In this document: in pieces, positions 48,963 to 58,043 of the stretch | Layout: every line of letters begins with the position of its first letter | Numbering within the stretch: the first letter of the stretch is position 1 | NCBI GenBank assembly: GCA_040752215.1 | Contig: JBFMEX010000015.1 | Location: forward strand, 1-64,000 | From: JBFMEX01 sp040752215 | Lineage (GTDB): Bacteria > Pseudomonadota > Alphaproteobacteria > Rhizobiales > Hyphomicrobiaceae | Length of the DNA: 64,000 bases | Direction: 5' to 3' | Notes under the pieces: generated by a model | The model's input: only the letters and a program-made list of their open reading frames with translations | What the model was told of the DNA's origin: nothing | The model's database searches: none | Position numbers and translations under genes: made by a program

Positions 48963-50392
48963 TGGCTGCGCCCCCTCGCCGTCATCATGCGCCAGGCCAC
49001 GCTGGCGAGGCTGTTGAACGAGAGGATGTCGAAGCGCCGCGCGGCGACGAGGGCGAGGGTCGCGAACACCATGAGATTGAAGGTCACGGCGAGCACGCCG
49101 TGGCCGGACGTGCGCTCGACCATCCCGCTGACGAGGAACGCGGTGACGGCGAGCACGAGGATCTGCGCTGCCTCGGCGTAAGGCAGGTCCAGCACGTAGT
49201 GATTGCGCCACGCATAGACGTAGACCAGCGTGGCGGCCAGCGACCCGGCCAGCAGCGCCGCCGCCGCACCGGGAATGCCGTGCTCCGGGACGAGCAGCAG
49301 TCCGGTGATCGCCACCGTGACCGTGTGCACGCCGTTGGAGACGAGCAGCATGTGGGAGCTCTCCATGAGATAGAGCGCTTGGCCGAAGAAATAGCCGCGG
49401 AACACGATCGTGACGCCGGTTGCGACGATCAGCGCCAGCACCGGCTCGACGGTCGCGCCAACGCTCGAGCCGAACAACGTGTCGATCAGGAGCCGGTCGA
49501 AGCGCAGGATGGCGAGCGCGGCAAACGCCGTGAAAGTGACGTAGGCGAGGAAGGCGCGGCCGAGCACGGCGCCTGCCTCGTCGTGGCGGCCTTCGACTGC
49601 AGCGGCCCGTGCGATCGACATGTAGGCGCCCGAGATCGCCTCGGCGGCGACGATCATCACCTGCCGGACCAGGTCGGCGACGGCGCCGTATGGGCCGAGA
49701 TCGCCGACGCCGGCGAAGCGGGCCAGCAACAGGCGGTCGAGATTGTTGCCGAGCGAATCGAGCCCGAACGCCGGCACCAAGGGACGGCCATAGGCCCACA
49801 GCCGCTCCGCCTGCGCGCGCGAGGGCGATCCCTTGATCTCGGGAGCCACATTGAGCACCAGCGGTACCGCGGCGCCGACATGGGCGAGGCTGACGCCGAC
49901 GGCGAGCGAAAGCGGCGTCGCGAACACCAGCAGCGCCGCCACGCCGAGCGTCGGCATCAGGAACGCGCGGGTCAGCACGCCGACTGCGACCGCACGGGCC
50001 TCGAGGCGGGTGCGCGCCATCTCGTGCAGGGCGTCGTAGCTCGCCAGTCCGACCACCAGTGCGCCGACACCGGCGGCGACATCCGCCGCGACGAGACCGA
50101 TCCCGGCGAGCGCACCCGCGACGATGGCCGTCAGCGCGAAACCGATGCCGAGCGCCGCCAGATAGGTGACGACGAGCGCCGACGCGCTCTCCTGCCGGAA
50201 GCAGGCGAAGAACGCGAACCGCAGCCATTGCATGGTGAGAGCGTAGACGATGACCGCGACGGCGAGGATCAGCAGGTAGGCGCCGTAGGTCTCGGGGCCG
50301 GCAATGCGCACCATCAGCGCCATCGCGACGAGGTTGACGACCGCCGCGATCAGCTTGGAGCCAAGGTAATATCCGAGGTGTCGTTCGATCAT
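48959..50392 (-). CDS. Wzx-like polysaccharide flippase
   Basis: The 477-residue protein has about twelve membrane helices. N-terminal GYYLGSKLIAAVVNLVAMAL and GPETYGAYLLILAVAVIVYA and the mid-protein GRPLVPAFGLDSLGNNLDRL match the Wzx/MATE-like group of polysaccharide transporters. It would move the lipid-linked repeat unit to the periplasmic face. It lies 152 bases after the WcaJ-type gene and overlaps the GT4 gene. Confidence 0.88.
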   Translation of the reverse strand: MIERHLGYYLGSKLIAAVVNLVAMALMVRIAGPETYGAYLLILAVAVIVYALTMQWLRFAFFACFRQESASALVVTYLAALGIGFALTAIVAGALAGIGLVAADVAAGVGALVVGLASYDALHEMARTRLEARAVAVGVLTRAFLMPTLGVAALLVFATPLSLAVGVSLAHVGAAVPLVLNVAPEIKGSPSRAQAERLWAYGRPLVPAFGLDSLGNNLDRLLLARFAGVGDLGPYGAVADLVRQVMIVAAEAISGAYMSIARAAAVEGRHDEAGAVLGRAFLAYVTFTAFAALAILRFDRLLIDTLFGSSVGATVEPVLALIVATGVTIVFRGYFFGQALYLMESSHMLLVSNGVHTVTVAITGLLLVPEHGIPGAAAALLAGSLAATLVYVYAWRNHYVLDLPYAEAAQILVLAVTAFLVSGMVERTSGHGVLAVTFNLMVFATLALVAARRFDILSFNSLASVAWRMMTARGRSQ

Positions 50393-50544
50393 CTTGGTGT
50401 GGCCGAAGCCGGCTCCTCGGGCGGGCGCGTGTCCAATTCATTCTTCAGATCGGCGCCGATGCGCCGGGCGGTGCCCCTCGCGGCGGGCCTGCCGGGCACA
50501 GGCGCGCGCCGTGAGATCGAGCGCGTCGAGCGACTATGCGCCGA

Positions 50545-52038
50545 TCAGCACGCGTTACGGAAGGCGCGCGGCGAGGCGGCCGTCAGTAGAACGATGTAGA
50601 CGTCGAGCATCAACGACCAGTTGTCGACGTAGTAGAGGTCGTGCTCGACGCGCCGCGACATCTTCTCCTCGGTATCGGTCATGCCGCGCAAGCCATTGAC
50701 CTGCGCCCAGCCGGTGATGCCGGGCCGGACGTTGAGCCGGCGGGGATAGGCCGCAATGCGCTTCTCGAACTCGCGATCGTGGGCGACGGCGTGCGGACGC
50801 GGCCCGACGATCGACATCTCGCCGGCGAGCACGTTGAACAGCTGCGGCAGCTCGTCGAGGTTCCAGCGGCGCAGGAACTTGCCGACGCGGGTGACGCGGG
50901 CATCACCGGGACGGACCTGGACGAAGGCGTCGCCGTCCTCGAGCACGGACATGGTGCGGAACTTCCAGATCCGGAACTCGCTCAAGTTGTAGCCGCTGCG
51001 ACGCTGCCGGAAGAACACCGGCCCCTTGCTGTCGAGCTTGATCAGGGCGGCGATGCCCGCGAGCAGCGGTGCCAGCAGCAGCAGGGCCGTGGTCGCGACC
51101 ACGAGATCGAACAGCCGCTTGTAGACCGCCTGCAGCGGGCTCAGCGGCCGCTCGGTCAGCGTCAGCACCGGCAGGTCGCCGAGGCGCGAGAGCTGGCGCC
51201 CGTCGATCCCGGCGAGCAGGCTGCCGAGGCTCATGTGGACCGTCACCGGCAGGCGCGAAAACGATTGCACCGCGGCCTCGACCAGACGGCGGTCGTCGAG
51301 CGGGGTCAGCAGCAGGATGCTGTCGGCCGAGACCTGGCGGGCCGCCTTGGTGGCACATTCGAGCGCCTCGGCGAGGCCGGGGTCGGTTGGCGCGCCGCGC
51401 TCCGGCGCAGTGCCCGAAAGGGCGACCGGGAGAACCACCGTCGACAACACCGCCACGTGACCGAGACTGTCGATCCCGCCGCGACGCTCGGCCTCGGCGA
51501 AGAACTCGCGGATCAGCGGCTCACTGCCGACGACCATCAAACGGCGCCCGGCGAGCACGCCGCTGGTCCGCACACTGCGATGCAGGCGCAGGATCGCGAG
51601 CTCGACGGCGATGATGGCCACGAGGCCGACCGTATAGAAAATGAGCAGCCAGCCGCGCGAGAACTCGCCCGTCGTCTTGGTCAGGAAACCGAGCAAGGCA
51701 AGGCCGAGGAAGGCATAGTTCCACGAGGTGAAGATGCTCCGCAGGCGGCGGCTCAACGGCGTGTAGGCTTCGAACCGATACTCGTCGCGATGGACGAATG
51801 GCAGCGTGAAGAGCAACGCCGCCAGCACTCCGACGGCCGCGAACCAGGTCAGCGATCCCGGCTGATCATAGGCGGCGAGATGGTAGGCCCATCCCGTCAG
51901 CATCGACGCGACCACGATCGTTGTGAACACGCCGACCATCGATGCGGTCGCCAGGGCGAACTCGCCCACCACGAGACCGGACCGGATCAGCAACGCTGGC
52001 CGCCGGTCATCAGCAACACAACTCACACCAGCCTCCAC
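50545..52038 (-). CDS. WcaJ-type undecaprenyl-phosphate sugar phosphotransferase
   Basis: From GTG 52038 the product has 497 residues. Four N-terminal helices and a CoA-binding-like domain (RRLMVVGSEPLIREFFAEAE) precede the bacterial sugar transferase domain from about residue 310: KRLFDLVVATTALLLLAPLL, GPVFFRQRRSGYN, WKFRTM, WNLDELPQLFNVLAGEMSIV and GPRPHAVAHDREFEKRI. It starts polysaccharide assembly by transferring a sugar-1-phosphate, usually glucose or galactose, to undecaprenyl phosphate. It is the first gene of the minus-strand EPS unit. An inverted repeat lies upstream. Confidence 0.93.
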   Translation of the reverse strand: MEAGVSCVADDRRPALLIRSGLVVGEFALATASMVGVFTTIVVASMLTGWAYHLAAYDQPGSLTWFAAVGVLAALLFTLPFVHRDEYRFEAYTPLSRRLRSIFTSWNYAFLGLALLGFLTKTTGEFSRGWLLIFYTVGLVAIIAVELAILRLHRSVRTSGVLAGRRLMVVGSEPLIREFFAEAERRGGIDSLGHVAVLSTVVLPVALSGTAPERGAPTDPGLAEALECATKAARQVSADSILLLTPLDDRRLVEAAVQSFSRLPVTVHMSLGSLLAGIDGRQLSRLGDLPVLTLTERPLSPLQAVYKRLFDLVVATTALLLLAPLLAGIAALIKLDSKGPVFFRQRRSGYNLSEFRIWKFRTMSVLEDGDAFVQVRPGDARVTRVGKFLRRWNLDELPQLFNVLAGEMSIVGPRPHAVAHDREFEKRIAAYPRRLNVRPGITGWAQVNGLRGMTDTEEKMSRRVEHDLYYVDNWSLMLDVYIVLLTAASPRAFRNAC

Positions 52039-52106
52039 TTGCCATCGCCCCGTCCCACACAGCGGAGCGACCGAAAAAAGATATGCTCCTTTGCTTACTT
52101 AGGGGG

Positions 52107-52138
52107 CTTGCTTTAACAGATGTTGCGAGCAAAGCAAG
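52107..52138. promoter_or_regulatory. Inverted repeat upstream of the WcaJ-type gene
   Basis: CTTGCTTT (52107-52114) and AAAGCAAG (52131-52138) are exact complements with a 16-base spacer. A further AGCAAGTC copy follows at about 52155. It lies 69-100 bases before the gene start and is the best operator candidate in the 287-base gap; nothing else is evident there. Confidence 0.45.
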
Positions 52139-52325
52139 TCCGCGAACAGAGCAAGTCTGTTATTCCAATTTCCGTGCCAAGTCGCGTCCTCTCGATGGGC
52201 GGAAGCGGCAGCGACGACGCGACGGCCAGCCGTCCCAAAACGATTGCCGGGCGTGAGGCAAATTGGGATATAAGGGCGCCGTCTTCGGATTGCGGTGCCA
52301 GTTCACCGCATCCGCGCCCTTCCGA

Positions 52326-52400
52326 GCCGGCTTAGCTCAGTGGTAGAGCAGCGGTTTTGTAAACCGTTGGTCGGGGGTTCAAATCCCTCAGCCGGCACCA
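52326..52400 (+). tRNA. tRNA-Thr (UGU)
   Basis: The 75-base gene begins GCCGGCTTAGCTCAGTGG and ends CAGCCGGCACCA with CCA. The acceptor stem GCCGGCT pairs with AGCCGGC. The anticodon loop TTTGTAA gives UGU. The T arm is GGTTCAAATCC. Confidence 0.95.
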
Positions 52401-52416
52401 CATATCCACCGGCGCA

Positions 52417-53334
52417 ATGTCGAGCCGTGTCCCTGCCAATTTCCCCGGACTGCCCAAGACGGAGGCATATCGCCCGCCGCCGGTCCTAAATGGCGCCGGC
52501 CCGCTGCTCGCCGCCTACGATGTCGTGCTCTCGGACGTGTGGGGCGTGGTGCACGACGGCGTCACCGCCTACCCGGGCGCGAGCGAGGCGCTGAGCCGCT
52601 TTCGCGCCGGCGGCGGCACGGTCGTGCTCGTCTCCAATGCCCCGGTGCCGAACGAAGAGGTGGCCCGCATGCTGGACGGCAAACGGGTGCCGCGCGAGGC
52701 CTGGGACGCGATCGTCTCGTCGGGCGATATCGCGCTCTCGCACATTGCCGAGCTGGGCTACGAGCGCCTGTATTGGATCGGGCCGGAGGACCGCGACGCC
52801 GCATTCTTCACCCGCCTTGCCGCCACCGAGGTCGGGCTCGCCCATGCCGAGGCGATCGTGTGCACCGGCCTCGACGACGACCGCAATGAGACCGTCGAGA
52901 CCTACGCGCCGCTGTTGGAGCGCGCGCGCGCGCGCGACCTGCCGTTCGTGTGCGCCAACCCGGATCTCGTCGTCGACGTCGGCGGCACGCTGCTGCTGTG
53001 CGCGGGTGCGATCGCAGAGGCCTATGCGGCGATGGGCGGGGCCGTCTATTGGGCCGGAAAGCCGTATCCGATCGCTTACGAGACCGCGCTGGCGGTCGCG
53101 CAGCGGTTGCGCGCCGAGAGCGTCCCGCGCCAGCGCGTGCTGGCGATCGGCGATGCTGTGCGCACCGACCTCAAGGCCGCGGAGACCGCCGGCATCGACG
53201 CCCTGTTCGTGGCTTCCGGCATCCATCGCGCCGAGACGATGCGCGGCGAGGAGATCGATGCCGCGGGGCTTGCCCGGCTGCTCGCGGCCGGATCGCCACC
53301 AGCACGCGCGGCGATGGCCTATCTCTCCTGGTAG
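52417..53334 (+). CDS. HAD-IIA family hydrolase (TIGR01459-like)
   Basis: The 305-residue protein carries HAD motif I as VVLSDVWGVVHDGVTAYPGA, motif II as VVLVSNAP, and motif IV as RVLAIGDAVRTDLKAAETAG. The cap is of C2 type. This matches a HAD-IIA subfamily of alphaproteobacteria whose substrate is unknown; motif I has SDVWGV instead of the usual LDxDGT, a feature of the group. It begins 16 bases after tRNA-Thr. Confidence 0.87.
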   Translation: MSSRVPANFPGLPKTEAYRPPPVLNGAGPLLAAYDVVLSDVWGVVHDGVTAYPGASEALSRFRAGGGTVVLVSNAPVPNEEVARMLDGKRVPREAWDAIVSSGDIALSHIAELGYERLYWIGPEDRDAAFFTRLAATEVGLAHAEAIVCTGLDDDRNETVETYAPLLERARARDLPFVCANPDLVVDVGGTLLLCAGAIAEAYAAMGGAVYWAGKPYPIAYETALAVAQRLRAESVPRQRVLAIGDAVRTDLKAAETAGIDALFVASGIHRAETMRGEEIDAAGLARLLAAGSPPARAAMAYLSW

Positions 53335-53339
53335 CGGCG

Positions 53340-54332
53340 TCAGCGCTTGGCTGGACTGCCGGCGTCGCGTGCCGGCCTGGAACCGTCCGAGAACCCGCCC
53401 AGCACCATGTCCGGCGCCGACGTGTTGTGGCGCGAGAGCGCGGTGCGCCCGAGCCAGACGTCGGTCGCGGCCTTGGCACCCTTGAATTGCATGACCGGCT
53501 CCTCGCGCCAGCCGGCGGCGCCCTGCTCCAGCACACCGACCTCGGCGGCATCGTTGTTGAAGCGCGTCACGAACATCGAGCGCAGCGCTGCGAACGGCGT
53601 GCCGGCAATCGGCTTGTCGAGCGTCACCTCGAGGCGGTGGCGCTCAGCGTCCAGCTCGGCGAGCACGACGCGGGCGCTGCCGCCGGCGGCGAACGCCAGC
53701 GTGAAGGTGCGCGTCTTGGGATCGAAGGCGACCTCTGCGAGGTCGACCACGGGCCGCCCCTTGTCCTCGGCAACCGGCCCGATCAGGAACGAGGAACCGA
53801 ACGCGGTCGGGGCGCGGCCGGGCGGAGATTTGGGCCGCAGCCGCCAGTAGCCGTCCTGCGGATAGAGGACCAGCACCTCCTCGCCACCCATCGGCCGGAT
53901 CACCCAGACCTGCAGCAAGTGCAGCCCTGCGTAGACCTTGTCGCCGATGCGGACCTTGGTCCTGGCCTCGCGCCAGAACGACTGGCCCTTGTGCGCCACC
54001 ACCCACAGCTCGATGTCCTCGTAGATCGTCATGCGCTCGGGCGGCCCGGCGGCCACCGCCTCGCCCTTGAACTCGCAGGCGGTCCAGTCGGGCTCGAAGC
54101 TGTCGGCGGCGACCGTCGGCAGGTAGGCGGGATGTGCGGCCTCGACGTGGAACGCCCGGACCGCCGGCGAGGCCAAGGTCAGCGTCACGTTGTCCTTCTC
54201 CGCGCACAGCACCGGCTCGGAGCGGTTGGTCACCTCCACGGCGAGCATGCCGCGGGAAGCCGCGACCACCGCCGACGGTGCTAGCATGCCGACAAGGGCG
54301 AGCCACATGGCAGAGCGGGCAATGAAGCGCAT
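53340..54332 (-). CDS. Secreted protein of unknown function
   Basis: The 330-residue product has a signal peptide (MWLALVGMLAPSAVVAA). The mature part looks all-beta with repeated charged loops (AVEVTNRSEPVLCAEKDNVT; VWVIRPMGGEEVLVLYPQDG; SMFVTRFNNDAAEVGVLEQG). No family was recognised. It is 46 bases after the FkbM gene on the same strand, so it may belong to an opgH-fkbM unit. It converges on the HAD gene with a five-base gap. Confidence 0.65.
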   Translation of the reverse strand: MRFIARSAMWLALVGMLAPSAVVAASRGMLAVEVTNRSEPVLCAEKDNVTLTLASPAVRAFHVEAAHPAYLPTVAADSFEPDWTACEFKGEAVAAGPPERMTIYEDIELWVVAHKGQSFWREARTKVRIGDKVYAGLHLLQVWVIRPMGGEEVLVLYPQDGYWRLRPKSPPGRAPTAFGSSFLIGPVAEDKGRPVVDLAEVAFDPKTRTFTLAFAAGGSARVVLAELDAERHRLEVTLDKPIAGTPFAALRSMFVTRFNNDAAEVGVLEQGAAGWREEPVMQFKGAKAATDVWLGRTALSRHNTSAPDMVLGGFSDGSRPARDAGSPAKR

Positions 54333-54378
54333 CGGGTGCTCCTGTCGGGGTGGATTGTGCCCGTTGCCGCGTGCCGCG

Positions 54379-55155
54379 TCAGGGTGCGCCGAGAACGGCG
54401 TAAACGTCGCCCGAATTGGCCTCGTGCGGCAAGGCGAGGATGTGGGCGGCGATCGTCTCGCGGTCGACCCAGTGCCCGAAGGTCAGCTGCTGGCTTTCGC
54501 CGAGCGCCAGATCGTAGCGGTAGGGCCCGAGCGCCGCCAGCCGCTCGAGACAGGCGAGCGCGACATCACGCTGGATGGTCGTGATCTCGAACGATAGCGC
54601 CGGCACCGGCTGCGAAAGGCCGTCGAGCACATCGCGCTCGAAGCCCTCAACGTCGATCTTGACGAAGCTCGGCCGGCCGTGGCGCGCGATCAGGGCGTCG
54701 AGCGTGGTGACGGGCACGACCATCTCGCGATCCCACACCTGGCCCTCCCAGCCGCCCTGCCCGTCGGCGGCGGCGACGAAACCGCGGGAGGCGGTGGTGA
54801 CGGTCGGGTTGGCGCTGTTGACGTGCAGCGTCAGCGTGCCGGGCGCCGGTCCGCAGGCCGCCTCCTCGAGCGCGACGGCGCCATCGCAGCCGTAGATGGC
54901 GCGGATGACGCGCGCGCAATCGGGCTGCGGCTCGAGCGCGACAACGCGCGCGCCGAGGCGGCGGAAAGCGCCAATTCGGTCGCCGACGTGACTGCCGATG
55001 TCGAAGGCCAGACCGCCGCGGCCGACGAAGCGCGCGTAGAGCGCATCCATCGCCGACTCACGCGCCGCGTCGCCGTAGTAGACCTCGAGCGAGCGGCGGA
55101 GCGCGGCCAGCGAGGGCTCGCGCTTCAACTCGTCGAGCAACCTGGCTGTCGGCAT
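54379..55155 (-). CDS. FkbM family methyltransferase
   Basis: The 258-residue protein has the FkbM pattern: GGLAFDIGSHVGDRIGAFRR (SAM site), VVALEPQPDCARVI, and VTTLDALIARHGRPSFVKID followed by VEGFERDVLDGLS. FkbM-type enzymes O-methylate sugars and other hydroxyls. It lies six bases after opgH on the same strand, suggesting it methylates the OpgH product; that is inference. Confidence 0.88.
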   Translation of the reverse strand: MPTARLLDELKREPSLAALRRSLEVYYGDAARESAMDALYARFVGRGGLAFDIGSHVGDRIGAFRRLGARVVALEPQPDCARVIRAIYGCDGAVALEEAACGPAPGTLTLHVNSANPTVTTASRGFVAAADGQGGWEGQVWDREMVVPVTTLDALIARHGRPSFVKIDVEGFERDVLDGLSQPVPALSFEITTIQRDVALACLERLAALGPYRYDLALGESQQLTFGHWVDRETIAAHILALPHEANSGDVYAVLGAP

Positions 55156-55161
55156 GGCGCC

Positions 55162-56961
55162 TCAGGTCCCCTGGATCGTGCGGATCTCGGCCGGCGGCGT
55201 GAAGTCCTCGGGGATGCCGGCGATACCGTGGCGCTTCATGAGGCGGCCGAGCTCGGGGGTCGCCGTGACGACGGCGAACGGGATCGCCAGCAGGTAGCCG
55301 GCGGTGAGCGGCAGGCTCCAGTAGAACGCGGTCGGCGAGATCGCATAGAGCGCGCCGCACACGACGATCCCGAACAGCGTCTGTGGCCAGAAGCTCTCGA
55401 GCGCGGAGCGAAGCGAGATGCCGTAGGCGTCGCGCGACTGCCCGCCCCACGCAACCGAGCGTCCGAACGCGAGCCCGATCATGAAGATCGTCGTGCGGAT
55501 GGTGGAGACGGCGCCCTGCAGGAACGAGAACACCAGCTCGAGCGCGGCGCTGGTCGCGAAGCGCAGCGGGCCGCCGAACGCGGCGACGCCGCCCCTGGTC
55601 AACATCGCGTCGAGGAGGCCGGCGATCTTCGGTGCCAGATACATGGCGAAGTAGGTGACGTAGAGGCCGATTGCCAGCGCCGTCGGATAGTCGGCGATCG
55701 CCCGCGCCTCGTAGGCGGCGATGGGAGAGAGCGCGATCATCAGCGTCCAGGCCGGGATGCCGACGAACATCAGGATCGCCCACACCAGCTGGAACCGGCT
55801 CATCGGCTCGAGGCCCGGCAGGTCCAGGAGCTTCACGTACTGCATGTTGCCCTGGCACCAGCGCACGTCCCGCTTGGCGAAATCGAGGATCGTCGGCGGG
55901 TTCTCCTCCCATGAGCCGTTCTCGAACGGGAGCACGCGAACCTCGTAGCCGGCGCGGCGCATCAGCGTCGCCTCGACCTGATCGTGCGAGAGTACGTGGC
56001 CGCCGAGCGGCGGCTTGCCGGGTAGCATCGGCAGGTGGCACTGCTCGGCGAATGGCCTGATCCGAACCAGTGCGTTGTGGCCCCAGAACGGCCCGCAGTC
56101 GCCGACCCACCACGATTGACCCATGGTGTAGGAGCGCATGCCGTGGCGCATGCCGAACTGGAAGATGCGCGCGAACGCGCTCTCCGACGGCATGCCGACG
56201 ACGAGACTCTGCAGGATGCCGAGGCGGGGGTGCGCCTGCATCATGCGCACCAGCTTCACGATCGCCTCGCCGCTCATCAGGCTATCGGCGTCCAAGGGCA
56301 GCATCAGCTCGTAGCCGGCGCCCCAGCGCTCGCAGAAGTCGCGCACGTTGCCGGCCTTGAAGCCGGTGTTCTCGGTGCGGCGGCGATAGACGATGCGGTC
56401 GCGATCGGGATCGGCCGCCTTCCAGGCGGCGATGCCGGCCTCCTCGGCCGCGGCCACCTCGGGATTGTTGGTGTCGGATAGGATGAAGTAGCTGAAGTGC
56501 GTGCCCTCACCGGTCGCGTCGAGGCTGGCCTTGACGACCTTGAGGCGGGCGAGGGCGCGGCCCGGCTCCTCGTTGCGCAGCGTCAGCAGCACCGCGGTCT
56601 CGATCGCGATCGGCGTCTTGGCCTCGCCAGCGGCGGCGAACGGCGCCACGGCGGCTACCGGGTCCTTGTGGACGTGCAGCAGCCAGAGGCCGATCACCGC
56701 GTTCCAGAACCCGAGCACGCTCCACGGCGTGCCGATGGCGAAGCAGAGGAGCAGCACGATGTCGGTGGCGGTCCATCCCCCGGAGCCGAGGATGTGGGCG
56801 GCGGCATAGAGCATGGCGAGGTAGGTCGCGACGTTGAGCGCGATCACGACGCCGCGCCGGCGGGCAAGCTCGGCGTTTGCCTGTAGCCCCGTCGGTGTCG
56901 TAAGGCTCTCGTCGCGGGCAGCAAGCGCCGGCATGGCAGGGGTCTCGAGACGGTCGGTCAT
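55162..56961 (-). CDS. opgH: Glucans biosynthesis glucosyltransferase H
   Basis: The 599-residue protein is an OpgH/MdoH: two N-terminal helices, a GT2 domain with VLLTLRNEEPGRALARLKVV, LMLPLDADSLMSGEAIVKLV carrying the catalytic Asp, HDQVEATLMRRAGYEVRVLP and KRDVRWCQGNMQYVKLLDLP, and about six C-terminal helices. It makes the beta-glucan backbone of osmoregulated periplasmic glucans. No opgG lies beside it. Length is shorter than enterobacterial MdoH (about 850) and similar to other alphaproteobacterial forms. An FkbM methyltransferase follows. Confidence 0.93.
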   Translation of the reverse strand: MTDRLETPAMPALAARDESLTTPTGLQANAELARRRGVVIALNVATYLAMLYAAAHILGSGGWTATDIVLLLCFAIGTPWSVLGFWNAVIGLWLLHVHKDPVAAVAPFAAAGEAKTPIAIETAVLLTLRNEEPGRALARLKVVKASLDATGEGTHFSYFILSDTNNPEVAAAEEAGIAAWKAADPDRDRIVYRRRTENTGFKAGNVRDFCERWGAGYELMLPLDADSLMSGEAIVKLVRMMQAHPRLGILQSLVVGMPSESAFARIFQFGMRHGMRSYTMGQSWWVGDCGPFWGHNALVRIRPFAEQCHLPMLPGKPPLGGHVLSHDQVEATLMRRAGYEVRVLPFENGSWEENPPTILDFAKRDVRWCQGNMQYVKLLDLPGLEPMSRFQLVWAILMFVGIPAWTLMIALSPIAAYEARAIADYPTALAIGLYVTYFAMYLAPKIAGLLDAMLTRGGVAAFGGPLRFATSAALELVFSFLQGAVSTIRTTIFMIGLAFGRSVAWGGQSRDAYGISLRSALESFWPQTLFGIVVCGALYAISPTAFYWSLPLTAGYLLAIPFAVVTATPELGRLMKRHGIAGIPEDFTPPAEIRTIQGT

Positions 56962-57021
56962 GGGTTCTTCGTTCAAAGGGCGGCCAGCGGCCGCGCGCTT
57001 CTCTATCCAAGGACGGGCGGC

Positions 57022-58020
57022 ATGACGATGCGGCGATCTGCCGGCACGACACACGTCGCCCGCGCACTCTGGTACGCAGGCCCCGGAAAGGTGGAGCTTC
57101 GCCCCGAGACGCTCGGGCCACCCAAGCCGGACGAGGCCAGGGTGCGGACGGCCTTCTCCGGCATCAGCCGCGGCACGGAGCGGCTGATACTGAACGGCCT
57201 GGTCGGCAGAAGCGAATGGGAGCGCATGAAAGCCCCTCTCCAAAAGGGCGCTTTTCCATTTCCAGTCAAATACGGCTATTGCGCGACGGGAACCGTGGAG
57301 GCGGGACCGGACCACCTGCTCGGCCGCGACGTGTTCTGCCTGCACCCTCATCAGGACATGTTTGTTGCGCCATCAACCATGCTGGTGCCGCTGCCCGCCG
57401 GCGTGCCGCTGCGCCGGGCGACGCTGACCGCCAATATGGAGACCGCGCTCAACGCCCATTGGGACGGCGGCTCCGGACCGGGCGACCGGATCGTCGTCGT
57501 CGGTGCCGGCGTGCTCGGGCTGCTGGTCGCGCACATCGCCGCCCGGTTGCCCGGGGCCGAGGTGACCGTGGTCGACATCCTCGAGGCCCGCCGCCCGATC
57601 GTCGAGAGCTTCGGGGCGCGCTTCGCCATACCCGAGACCGCCCCCCTCGAGGCCGACATCGTATTCCACACCAGCGCCTCGGCTCCGGGGCTCGCCACCG
57701 CCATCGCTGCTGCCGGCGACGAGGCGACGATCGTCGAGCTCAGCTGGTACGGCGACAAGCACATCGAAGCACCGCTCGGCGGACCATTCCACAGCCGGCG
57801 ACTGAAGCTCGTCTCGTCCCAGGTCGGCCGCGTCGCGGCCAACCGCCGCTCCCGCTGGGACTTCCGCCGCCGCCTCGAAGCCGCCTTGAATCTGCTGACC
57901 GATCCGGCCCTCGACGTGCTGGTGGCCAAGGAGATCGCGTTCGCGGACGCCGCTGCGGCCCTGCCGGCGCTGCTCGATCTCAACGCCCCTGCTCTCGCCC
58001 CAGTCATCCGCTACCGCTGA
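57022..58020 (+). CDS. BchC-like medium-chain dehydrogenase of the pterin/GT cluster
   Basis: The 332-residue MDR protein has a GroES-like N-terminal domain and a Rossmann domain (DRIVVVGAGVLGLLVAHIAA). The usual Cys/His catalytic zinc ligands are not evident: the segment reads FSGISRGTERLILNG, close to BchC-type oxidoreductases. FPFPVKYGYCATGTVEAGPD is also characteristic. It begins 60 bases after opgH on the other strand and 23 bases before the pterin synthase homologue. It may reduce or oxidise a pterin side chain. A TTG-free ATG start is clear. Confidence 0.85.
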   Translation: MTMRRSAGTTHVARALWYAGPGKVELRPETLGPPKPDEARVRTAFSGISRGTERLILNGLVGRSEWERMKAPLQKGAFPFPVKYGYCATGTVEAGPDHLLGRDVFCLHPHQDMFVAPSTMLVPLPAGVPLRRATLTANMETALNAHWDGGSGPGDRIVVVGAGVLGLLVAHIAARLPGAEVTVVDILEARRPIVESFGARFAIPETAPLEADIVFHTSASAPGLATAIAAAGDEATIVELSWYGDKHIEAPLGGPFHSRRLKLVSSQVGRVAANRRSRWDFRRRLEAALNLLTDPALDVLVAKEIAFADAAAALPALLDLNAPALAPVIRYR

Positions 58021-58043
58021 CAACAGATACCGGAGCCCCCTCC

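Noticed and set aside
52326..52400. tRNA-Thr as an integration site for a genomic island
   Set aside because: I found no integrase and no duplicated tRNA 3' end in the window.
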